Below are positions 1 to 5,726 of a stretch of DNA of 5,726 bases, piece by piece; positions within the stretch are counted from its first letter, which is position 1; the number at the start of each line of letters is the position of its first letter. Origin of the DNA: an uncultured Ruminococcus sp. (lineage in GTDB: Bacteria; Bacillota; Clostridia; Oscillospirales; Ruminococcaceae); contig CAMWRL010000116.1 of assembly GCA_947176685.1 (NCBI GenBank), positions 1-5,726 on the forward strand, in the 5' to 3' direction. The position numbers were made by a program, and so were the translations under genes. The notes under the pieces were generated by a model. It searched no databases and was not told the origin of the DNA. It saw only the letters and a list, made by a program, of their open reading frames with translations.

Positions 1-19
1 TTATGACCAGTCAAATGTG

Positions 20-46
20 AAAATTTTATGGAAATTTATATTTAAA
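20..46. promoter_or_regulatory. AT-rich tract upstream of the miaB promoter
   Basis: AAAATTTT (20-27) and AAATTT (32-37) have centres 11 bp apart, and TTTAAA (41-46) follows. Phased A-tracts just upstream of a -35 box can bend DNA or act as an UP element for the RNA polymerase alpha subunit. The tracts are visible in the sequence, but the function is inferred. I see no coding region or terminator hairpin in positions 1-59, so the upstream gene must lie outside the window. Confidence 0.3.
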
Positions 47-59
47 GTACCGTTTGGAC

Positions 60-88
60 TTGAAAAAATCTTTACTATATGTTATAAT
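60..88 (+). promoter_or_regulatory. Sigma-A-type promoter with extended -10, driving miaB and the operon
   Basis: The -35 box is TTGAAA (60-65), five of six matches to TTGACA. A 17-nt spacer follows, then a perfect TATAAT (83-88). A TG at 80-81, one base before the -10, makes it an extended -10 element. Transcription should begin near position 95, leaving a leader of about 39 nt before the miaB start. It is the only strong promoter I can find in the window, so it probably drives all the downstream genes. An alternative -35, TTGGAC (54-59), is spaced too far (23 nt) from the -10. Confidence 0.85.
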
Positions 89-114
89 GATGTATTGATT
101 GATTCTGACTGATT

Positions 115-123
115 GAGAGGGAG
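115..123 (+). promoter_or_regulatory. Ribosome binding site of miaB
   Basis: The purine-rich GAGAGGGAG lies 10 nt before the ATG at 134 and partly matches the anti-Shine-Dalgarno sequence. It supports that start, which is also fixed by an in-frame TGA directly before the ATG (131-133). Confidence 0.65.
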
Positions 124-133
124 TTAATTCTGA

Positions 134-1498
134 ATGGAAAAAAGTGTTGTTATAAATGATATACGGAACGTTCTGGTTGACGGAATACGCCTTGCATATG
201 TGAGGAGCTTCGGGTGTCAGCTTAACGTTTCGGACGGCGAAAAGATAAAAGGTCTTCTGAAAAAAGCCGGATACGATTTTACAGAAGACGAACATCAAGC
301 CGATATTATTATACTTAATACATGCGCAGTCCGTGAAAGCGCAGAGGACAGGGTTTTCGGAATAATAGGCAGTATGAAAAAACTCAAAGAAGAAAAACCG
401 TCGCTTATTATAGGACTTGCAGGCTGTATGACTGCTCAGGAACATATCAGGGAAAAAATAAAGAAATCATATCCGCAGGTGGACTTTGTAATGGGGACTT
501 CCGCTATAAACTCACTGCCGGAGCTGTTGCTGGACTGTCTCAGAGGAAAAAAATTCTCCGCTGATACGGGAGAGTATGACGACTTTTCGGAACAAGTCGA
601 ACAGGTAAGGGAAAGTACTTTCAAAGCGTCAGTGCCGATAATGTTCGGATGCAATAATTTCTGTACATACTGCATAGTGCCGTATGTCAGGGGGCGTGAA
701 AGAAGCCGCCGTCCGGAAGATATAATAAATGAAGTACATCAGCTTGTTGAGGACGGTTACAAGGAGATAATGCTTTTGGGACAGAATGTCAACTCTTACG
801 GAAACGACCTTGAAAACGGAATGAGTTTTCCGGAGCTTCTGCGTGAACTGAATAAACTTGACGGTGATTTTATAATAAGATTCATGTCATCGCACCCCAA
901 AGACGCTTCACGGGAACTTATTGATACGATTTTGGGTTGTGAAAAAGTCGCAAAGCATCTTCATCTGCCTGTGCAGAGCGGAAGCAATACTGTACTTGAC
1001 CGTATGAACAGGCGTTATACAATTGAAAAATACCTTGAAACGGTTGATTATATCAGACGGAATAATCCTGATTTTTCGCTTACAACGGATTTGATAGTGG
1101 GTTTCCCGAACGAAACGGACGAGGAGTTTCAGGCAACACTTGAACTTATAAAACGGGTTAAATATGATAATATTTATTCGTTCATATATTCAAGGCGCAC
1201 CGGAACAAAAGCCGCTGAAATCATTGACACTGTTCCGGAAGATGTCAAGAGCCGCCGTATGCGTGAACTGCTGGAAGTACAGCGTGAGATTTCAACGGAG
1301 AATTATAAACGTTTTGTCGGTCGGAAAATGCGTGTGCTTGTGGACGGCGTTTCAAAAAAGCGTGACGGTTATGTTACCGGAAAAAGCAATGAATTTATAA
1401 TAGCTGAGTTTGAGGGCGACAGGTCACTTGTCGGAAATTTTGTGGAAATTGAAGTTACAGACGCTATGAACTGGGCGGTTACTGGTAAGATGCTATGA
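134..1498 (+). CDS. miaB: tRNA-2-methylthio-N6-dimethylallyladenosine synthase MiaB
   Basis: MiaB is a cytoplasmic radical-SAM methylthiotransferase that converts i6A37 to ms2i6A37 in tRNAs reading codons that begin with U, which helps decoding. The 454-residue protein has the family's three parts. The N-terminal MTTase (UPF0004) domain, about residues 20-130, carries the cluster cysteines Cys28 (FGCQLN), Cys64 (LNTCAVRE) and Cys98 (AGCM). The radical-SAM domain, about 160-385, carries the CxxxCxxC motif at Cys173, Cys177 and Cys180, followed by PYVRGRERSR. A C-terminal TRAM RNA-binding domain occupies about 388-452. All six expected cluster ligands are present, so it should be active. The ATG cannot be moved upstream because TGA (131-133) precedes it in frame. 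About 20 residues precede the conserved region, a short N-terminal extension. The family also includes MtaB and RimO, but the N-terminal motifs, the PYVRGRERSR segment and the mutS neighbourhood favour MiaB. It is the first gene of the operon, and its stop overlaps the next start. Confidence 0.96.
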   Translation: MEKSVVINDIRNVLVDGIRLAYVRSFGCQLNVSDGEKIKGLLKKAGYDFTEDEHQADIIILNTCAVRESAEDRVFGIIGSMKKLKEEKPSLIIGLAGCMTAQEHIREKIKKSYPQVDFVMGTSAINSLPELLLDCLRGKKFSADTGEYDDFSEQVEQVRESTFKASVPIMFGCNNFCTYCIVPYVRGRERSRRPEDIINEVHQLVEDGYKEIMLLGQNVNSYGNDLENGMSFPELLRELNKLDGDFIIRFMSSHPKDASRELIDTILGCEKVAKHLHLPVQSGSNTVLDRMNRRYTIEKYLETVDYIRRNNPDFSLTTDLIVGFPNETDEEFQATLELIKRVKYDNIYSFIYSRRTGTKAAEIIDTVPEDVKSRRMRELLEVQREISTENYKRFVGRKMRVLVDGVSKKRDGYVTGKSNEFIIAEFEGDRSLVGNFVEIEVTDAMNWAVTGKML

Positions 1499-2604
1499 AA
1501 AAAATTATTCTGATATTGTGTGTGATAACCCTTACGGGCTGTCAGAAAACAGTCCCGTCTGCAAATATGAACGCTCCGGTGCAGAGAAAAAAACAGGATA
1601 CCCAGATAATTACCCCGACTGAAAAGGAAGTTTTCGATGCAGTTACTGACATTGAAATCGGAGAACCTGACAAAACTTATTATCTTAACAGCAGTAAGAC
1701 GTTGTTTTCTGATAAAAAAAATCGTTACTACTACGTATACAAGGACGGCAGGGACAGTGCATATTATGTTCTTGGTCGTGACACCGATGACGGTAAATAT
1801 TTCTTTCTTGAAAATGCAGACGACTTTAAAGCGTATCTCTACAGGGACGGCGTTTTTTACGGCAGTTACAGGGAAAATAAGTTCTGTTCATACAAGGACG
1901 GCAAATATACGTTTCTGAAATACAAGGAAGTCAAGGATACCGAAGAAAAAGAAGACAAAAAAGAAGAACAGGAAAAAAATATATCTGATTTTTATTTTAC
2001 GGAAGAATATATATATTTTCTTTGCAGGAACGAAACCGGAACGGAAATTGTGCGTATGAGATATGACGGTTCTGACGGCGAGTCAGTAGCTTATATAAGT
2101 CTCCCGATAAAAAAATATGCGGTATATGATAACCGTATCTTCTATGAAGCCGACTATATGAAATACGGCGTATATAATATTGAAAATTCAGAAAATATCA
2201 TTCTTGACGAGGGCGGAACAGGTATATTCAGCGGTGAATATATGTACTTTGTTTCTGCTGAACATAACCTTTACCGTATGAATACCGAAGATTACAACTG
2301 CGAGAAACTCAGCGAAAACGTAAGGCGTATAGCATTTTATGACGGATATATAATATATCAGCCCTATAAGAGTTACGCAAGAGGTGACGGACAGATTTAC
2401 CGGCTGGGCAAGGGCGAGAACAAAAAGATTTTTGATGCCGGCGAGATTCTGGAAAAAGACTATTATTATGACATTTCGGTTATACAGGCGGACAAGGAAA
2501 AAATTTACATTGAAATAAATTCAGGACCATATTACAATTATATTGCTGAAATCGATATTGACGGCAATGTTATTGATAAAATCTATGAACACGACAGTGT
2601 TTGA
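1495..2604 (+). CDS. Tyr-rich surface lipoprotein, predicted beta-propeller (DUF5050-like)
   Basis: I do not recognise a specific function. The N-terminus is a type II signal peptide: Lys2-Lys3, a hydrophobic core, and the lipobox LTGC, with Cys16 as the predicted lipid-modified residue. The mature protein should therefore sit on the outer face of the membrane. A polar linker (about 17-60) precedes a body with about seven short recurring segments. Each pairs a turn (DG, DN, EE, KE) with an aromatic strand such as YIYF, RIFY, YMYF or YIIY, at about residues 76, 118, 170, 212, 247, 283 and 334. The spacing is 35-52 residues, as expected for blades of a beta-propeller like those of DUF5050 proteins. 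Tyrosine is very frequent, 45 of 369 residues. A highly charged Lys/Glu stretch (about 143-162) interrupts the repeats. No catalytic motif is visible. The start overlaps the miaB stop (ATGA) with only a weak GGTAAG upstream, which suggests translational coupling. Its role beside tRNA modification and mismatch repair genes is unknown. Confidence 0.8.
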   Translation: MKKIILILCVITLTGCQKTVPSANMNAPVQRKKQDTQIITPTEKEVFDAVTDIEIGEPDKTYYLNSSKTLFSDKKNRYYYVYKDGRDSAYYVLGRDTDDGKYFFLENADDFKAYLYRDGVFYGSYRENKFCSYKDGKYTFLKYKEVKDTEEKEDKKEEQEKNISDFYFTEEYIYFLCRNETGTEIVRMRYDGSDGESVAYISLPIKKYAVYDNRIFYEADYMKYGVYNIENSENIILDEGGTGIFSGEYMYFVSAEHNLYRMNTEDYNCEKLSENVRRIAFYDGYIIYQPYKSYARGDGQIYRLGKGENKKIFDAGEILEKDYYYDISVIQADKEKIYIEINSGPYYNYIAEIDIDGNVIDKIYEHDSV

Positions 2605-2612
2605 ATAAAAAT

Positions 2613-2620
2613 AAAAGGAG
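2613..2620 (+). promoter_or_regulatory. Ribosome binding site of the YlbF/YmcA-family gene
   Basis: AAAAGGAG lies 8 nt before the ATG at 2629, in the 24-nt AT-rich gap after the lipoprotein gene. This strong independent site implies that the gene does not depend on translational coupling to the lipoprotein. The gap contains no hairpin, so transcription should continue through it. Confidence 0.85.
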
Positions 2621-2628
2621 AATAATTT

Positions 2629-3033
2629 ATGGATGTTATTCAGATGACGAGAGAACTTGGAAAGGCTATTCAGCAGGACGACAGGTACATTGCTTATAAT
2701 CTTGCGAAACAGGTCAACGATGAAGACAGCGAGTTACAGACAGATATTGCAAAATTCGACAGTCTGCGCAATGATATGCGTGAGGCAATGAGCAGTGACA
2801 ATCCGGATTTTGACAGGATAAACGCTGTCGACAAGGAAACAAAGGAACTTTATCAGAAAATAATGGACAATCCCAATATGATGGCTTTCACAAAGGCGCA
2901 AACTGCTCTTGAAAGTCTTATCAACAATGTGAATCAGATAATTTCGCTTTGTGCAAACGGCGCAGACCCCGATACCTGCGAGCCTTCATCGGGCTGTACG
3001 GGCAGTTGTGCAACGTGCGGAGGCTGCGGCTGA
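2629..3033 (+). CDS. YlbF/YmcA-family regulator (Ric-complex-like) with Cys-rich C-terminus
   Basis: This 134-residue protein matches the Com_YlbF family: an almost wholly helical, charged protein (about residues 1-108) with the family's pattern of A..L...I...P.M..F..A. In Bacillus subtilis, YlbF (RicF), YmcA (RicA) and YaaT (RicT) form a complex that carries [4Fe-4S] clusters, works with RNase Y in mRNA processing, and affects competence, sporulation and biofilm formation. Here the C-terminus holds six cysteines (108, 117, 123, 127, 130, 133), the last four in a C-x3-C-x2-C-x2-C pattern among glycines, well suited to Fe-S or other metal binding. Its place after miaB and before mutS matches ymcA of B. 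subtilis, while the Cys-rich tail is also a feature of YlbF, so I give no symbol. No partner gene (yaaT or a second family member) is in this window. The family call is firm, but the exact role in this organism is inferred. Confidence 0.88.
   Translation: MDVIQMTRELGKAIQQDDRYIAYNLAKQVNDEDSELQTDIAKFDSLRNDMREAMSSDNPDFDRINAVDKETKELYQKIMDNPNMMAFTKAQTALESLINNVNQIISLCANGADPDTCEPSSGCTGSCATCGGCG
3019..3023 (+). promoter_or_regulatory. mutS ribosome binding site embedded in the upstream gene's Cys-Gly-Gly codons
   Basis: GGAGG lies 9 nt before the mutS ATG at 3033. It falls inside the codons TGC-GGA-GGC-TGC-GGC, which encode the terminal Cys-Gly-Gly-Cys-Gly of the YlbF/YmcA-family protein. It decides the mutS start at 3033 over the in-frame ATG at 2949, which would overlap the previous gene by 85 bases and add 28 residues unlike MutS. 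Confidence 0.85.
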
Positions 3034-5651
3034 TGAATATTGACAGAAACAAGGTTTCCGCTATGATGAAACAGTACCTTGATATAAAAGACAATTATCA
3101 GGACTGTATTATGTTTTTCCGTGTCGGGGACTTTTATGAAATGTTTTTTGATGACGCACTGAGGGCTTCAAAGGCTGTGGAGCTTACGCTTACCGGAAAG
3201 GAATGCGGACTTGAACAGCGTGCGCCTATGTGTGGTGTGCCTTATCACGCTGCGGACACCTATATTAAAAAACTGATTGATTTGGGATTCAAGGTTGCTG
3301 TATGCGAACAGCTTACAGAGCCGTCCGGAAGCAAGGATATTGTAGTACGTGACGTTATACGGGTAGTGACTCCCGGTACGCTTACGGAAAGCAGTATGCT
3401 TGACGACAGCAGAAACAACTATATATGCAGCATATTTTATGACGAAATTAATAAAACCTGCGGTATTGCAGCGGCGGACATTTCGACCGGTGAAGCCTGT
3501 CTGAGTATGTCCGAAGGCAAAGACCTTGAAACAGACATTATAAATGAACTTTCAAGATGTCAGCCGTCAGAGGTCATATTTCCGGAAAGCTTTCTGCTAC
3601 TGAAAAACGTTTCCGATTTCATAAAACTACGCCTTAAATGTGTGGTTACTTTGAGGGACAGCGAATGTTTTTCACCTGACAGCAGGCTTCAGGAAGTTGA
3701 AAAGGTTTTCGGCAAGACCGCCGGAGAGCTGGGAATCAGCCGGAACGGTGCGGACTGTTCGGCAGTATGCGGACTTTTTGACTATATAAACGATACTCAG
3801 AAAACTTCCGTTTCACGGTTCACATCTATTGAGATTCTTAACAGTGACGCTTTTATGGGACTTGACCTCAATGCACGCCGAAACCTTGAACTTACTGAAA
3901 CGCTCCGCAACAAGGAACGCAAAGGTTCATTATTATGGGTGCTTGATTCGGCTAAGACCTCAATGGGTCGGAGACTTCTGAAAAACTGGATTGAACAGCC
4001 TTTGAAAAGTCCGGCAAGAATTATTGAACGTCTTGACGCAGTGGACGCACTACGCAAAAAAAGCGTTGCGCTTTATGAATTGCAGATTCTGCTTGAACAG
4101 GTGTACGACCTTGAAAGGCTTATGACAAAGATTATGTACAAAAGAGCTAATCCCCGTGACCTCAAAGCACTGTCAGCAACCGCAATGCAGCTGCCGTCCA
4201 TAAAGACGGAACTTGAAAAGTTTGAAGATTCAAAACTTCTCCAGAAATACAACAGGGATATTTCCGGACTGGAAGATATAGTAAAACTGGTTGAAAAATC
4301 CATAATGGACGAACCGCCGGTATCAGTCAAGGACGGCGGCGTTATAAAGGACGGATTCAATAAAGAACTTGACAACCTGCGACACATAATGAATCACGGT
4401 CAGGAAATAATTACCGAAATTGAACAGCGTGAACGTGAAATTACAGGAATAAAAAATCTCAAAATAGGTTATAACAGGGTATTCGGGTACTATCTGGAAG
4501 TTACACGTTCATATTACGACCTTATACCCGAAAACTGGACAAGAAAACAGACTCTTGCAAATTCTGAAAGATTCATAACAGAGGAACTCAAAAATGCTGA
4601 AAACTCCATACTTGGCGCAAAGGACAAGGCTCTTGCACTGGAAGCGGATATTTTCGGGGAAGTCCGTGACTATCTTTCGACTATGCTTGAAAAAGTCCAG
4701 AAAACAGCGGCGGCGGTTGCTTCGGTTGACGTATTGTGTTCGTTTGCGGAAGTCGCTGTTAAGAATCTTTATGTAAAACCGGAAATTTCCCTTGACGGCT
4801 CTGTTGACATAAAGGACGGAAGACACCCTGTTGTTGAGCTTATGTTACAGGAGGAGGTTTTCATACCGAATGACATTTATATTGATACGAAAAATAACAG
4901 AATGTCCATAATTACAGGACCTAATATGTCCGGTAAATCGACCTATATGAGACAGACGGCTCTGATAGTGCTTATGGCGCAGATAGGGTCATTCGTTCCG
5001 GCATCTTCGGCAAGGATTTCGATTGTGGACAAGATTTTCACAAGAATCGGAGCTTCGGACGACCTTGCGGCAGGACAGAGTACCTTTATGATAGAGATGA
5101 GCGAGGTTGCGGACATTCTTCGGAACGCCACTCCGGACAGTCTTGTTATACTGGACGAGGTGGGCAGAGGTACTTCAACTTATGACGGCGTAAGTATTGC
5201 CCGTGCGGTTGCCGAGCATATATGCACTTCAAAGAAAATGGGCTGTAAGACACTGTTTGCGACACACTATCACGAACTTATCGGACTGGAAAACGAACTT
5301 GACGGCGTTAAGAACTACAGCATTGCGGTAAACAGACACGCCGGAAATATACGTTTCCTGCGTAAGATAGTGCGTGGAGGCGTTGACGAGAGTTACGGCG
5401 TGGACGTTGCGAAACTTGCCGGACTTCCTTCAAAGGTCGTCAGCCGTGCAAGGGTAATTCTTGCTGAAATGGAAAAAAACAAACATACTAATATCGGAAA
5501 CGATTCCGAAGAAAACGGCGGACAGATAAGTTTTGACAGCGTGAAGCGTGAAAGTGCTTTGAGTATGCTAGAAAAAACAAATATTGGTGAACTTACAGAC
5601 AGTGAGTGCAGAATGTTGCTGAATGACGTTCTTGAACTTATAAAAGAATAA
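3033..5651 (+). CDS. mutS: DNA mismatch repair protein MutS
   Basis: MutS recognises base mismatches and small loops and starts methyl-independent mismatch repair together with MutL. The 872-residue protein is full length. Domain I (about 8-120) holds the mismatch-reading Phe-x-Glu motif, Phe34-Tyr-Glu36, within GDFYEMF. The connector (about 128-250) and the core, lever and clamp domains (about 265-565) follow. The ATPase domain (about 570-800) has Walker A GPNMSGKST (629-637), the ABC-type signature region with Ser683-Thr684, Walker B ending in Asp708-Glu709 (LVILDEVGRGTS), and His745 in FATHYHEL. A helix-turn-helix-like segment, ESYGVDVAKLAGLP, lies at 786-799. Near the C-terminus, QISFD (831-835) resembles the beta-clamp-binding motif of Gram-positive MutS. 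A final helical segment (about 841-872) is typical of the dimer/tetramer end. All key residues are present. This is the MutS1 type: MutS2 would lack domain I and carry a Smr domain. The ATG overlaps the previous stop by one base (TGATG), so translation is probably coupled. Confidence 0.97.
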   Translation: MNIDRNKVSAMMKQYLDIKDNYQDCIMFFRVGDFYEMFFDDALRASKAVELTLTGKECGLEQRAPMCGVPYHAADTYIKKLIDLGFKVAVCEQLTEPSGSKDIVVRDVIRVVTPGTLTESSMLDDSRNNYICSIFYDEINKTCGIAAADISTGEACLSMSEGKDLETDIINELSRCQPSEVIFPESFLLLKNVSDFIKLRLKCVVTLRDSECFSPDSRLQEVEKVFGKTAGELGISRNGADCSAVCGLFDYINDTQKTSVSRFTSIEILNSDAFMGLDLNARRNLELTETLRNKERKGSLLWVLDSAKTSMGRRLLKNWIEQPLKSPARIIERLDAVDALRKKSVALYELQILLEQVYDLERLMTKIMYKRANPRDLKALSATAMQLPSIKTELEKFEDSKLLQKYNRDISGLEDIVKLVEKSIMDEPPVSVKDGGVIKDGFNKELDNLRHIMNHGQEIITEIEQREREITGIKNLKIGYNRVFGYYLEVTRSYYDLIPENWTRKQTLANSERFITEELKNAENSILGAKDKALALEADIFGEVRDYLSTMLEKVQKTAAAVASVDVLCSFAEVAVKNLYVKPEISLDGSVDIKDGRHPVVELMLQEEVFIPNDIYIDTKNNRMSIITGPNMSGKSTYMRQTALIVLMAQIGSFVPASSARISIVDKIFTRIGASDDLAAGQSTFMIEMSEVADILRNATPDSLVILDEVGRGTSTYDGVSIARAVAEHICTSKKMGCKTLFATHYHELIGLENELDGVKNYSIAVNRHAGNIRFLRKIVRGGVDESYGVDVAKLAGLPSKVVSRARVILAEMEKNKHTNIGNDSEENGGQISFDSVKRESALSMLEKTNIGELTDSECRMLLNDVLELIKE

Positions 5652-5679
5652 CTATGAAAGAATAATAACAGAATAAAAC

Positions 5680-5684
5680 GGAGG
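5680..5684 (+). promoter_or_regulatory. Ribosome binding site of the gene after mutS
   Basis: GGAGG lies 7 nt before the ATG at 5692. The 40-nt gap after mutS (5652-5691) holds no hairpin followed by a T-run and no convincing promoter, so the next gene is probably read from the same transcript. Confidence 0.8.
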
Positions 5685-5691
5685 ATTTTAA

Positions 5692-5726
5692 ATGAAAGTA
5701 AGAAAATTAATGGCAATGGCACTAAG
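5692..5726 (+). CDS. Start of a probable exported protein (partial, runs off the window)
   Basis: Only 11 complete codons are visible: MKVRKLMAMAL. The strong ribosome binding site upstream and the pattern of Lys/Arg residues followed by a Met/Ala/Leu hydrophobic run suggest a real start and the beginning of a signal peptide or lipoprotein leader. The product cannot be identified. It does not resemble the start of MutL, which normally shows an I..L...V...IAAGEV segment within the first 25 or so residues, though so few residues are visible that this is suggestive only. Confidence 0.6.
   Translation, partial: MKVRKLMAMAL

Noticed and set aside
26..445. Open frame of 139 codons on the - strand overlapping the promoter and the start of miaB
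   Set aside because: It lies antisense to a well-supported gene, has a Phe/Tyr/Asn-rich translation with no recognisable motif, and would span the miaB promoter.
1164..1400. Second + strand open frame inside miaB
   Set aside because: It is a shifted-frame shadow of the radical-SAM and TRAM coding region, with no plausible ribosome binding site or recognisable product.
2558..2582. Possible internal promoter before the YlbF/YmcA-family gene (TTGACG and TAAAAT)
   Set aside because: The spacer is only 13 nt, too short for a sigma-A promoter, and the bases are part of the lipoprotein coding sequence.
2949..3032. Longer mutS start at ATG 2949
   Set aside because: The added 28 residues (rich in Arg and Cys) are an out-of-frame reading of the YlbF/YmcA-family gene and do not resemble MutS. 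The ATG at 3033 has a good ribosome binding site and gives the expected N-terminus.
5632..5658. Possible promoter at the end of mutS (TTGAAC and TATGAA)
   Set aside because: The spacer is 15 nt and the -10 matches only four of six positions, too weak to claim.
5652..5691. Terminator after mutS
   Set aside because: No inverted repeat with a following T-run is visible. The gap is A-rich and ends in the next gene's ribosome binding site.
5393..5722. Open frame of 109 codons on the - strand across the mutS 3' end
   Set aside because: It is antisense to conserved MutS sequence. Its Ser/Phe/Leu-rich composition is what the reverse complement of Glu/Lys/Ala-rich codons gives.

Overview
The window looks like a stretch of chromosome from a Gram-positive anaerobe of the class Clostridia. 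A Ruminococcus-like member of the Oscillospiraceae is my best guess. This rests on the gene order (miaB, a YlbF/YmcA-family gene, mutS), strong GGAGG-type ribosome binding sites, moderate base composition with AT-rich gaps, and a lipoprotein of a type common in gut Firmicutes. The genus is an inference from style and was not tested by alignment.

Layout: positions 1-133 are an AT-rich leader holding a near-consensus sigma-A-type promoter (TTGAAA, 17-nt spacer, extended TG-n-TATAAT) and a ribosome binding site. All genes then run on the + strand with almost no gaps. They are miaB (134-1498), a Tyr-rich lipoprotein predicted to be a beta-propeller (1495-2604, start overlapping the miaB stop as ATGA), a YlbF/YmcA-family protein with a six-cysteine C-terminal end (2629-3033), mutS (3033-5651, one-base overlap as TGATG), and the first 35 bases of a further gene whose N-terminus resembles a signal peptide (5692-5726). 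I see no terminator between these genes and no convincing internal promoter, so they probably form one operon. No gene-free stretch exceeds 300 bases, and I find no RNA gene, mobile element or CRISPR array.

How the genes fit together: MiaB is a radical-SAM enzyme, with two Fe-S clusters in its family, that methylthiolates i6A37 in tRNA. The YlbF/YmcA family forms part of the Fe-S-containing Ric (YmcA-YlbF-YaaT) complex in Bacillus, and the cysteine-rich tail here suits cluster binding. MutS starts DNA mismatch repair. The miaB-ymcA-(cotE)-mutS-mutL order is known from Bacillus subtilis. Here a surface lipoprotein sits in place between miaB and the Ric-family gene, nothing resembling cotE is present, and the gene directly after mutS does not begin like mutL.

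This is mostly a housekeeping operon. The least explained parts are the lipoprotein, and the combination of a Ric-family tail with MiaB in one transcript. I found no evidence of a new defence, mobile or RNA-based system.
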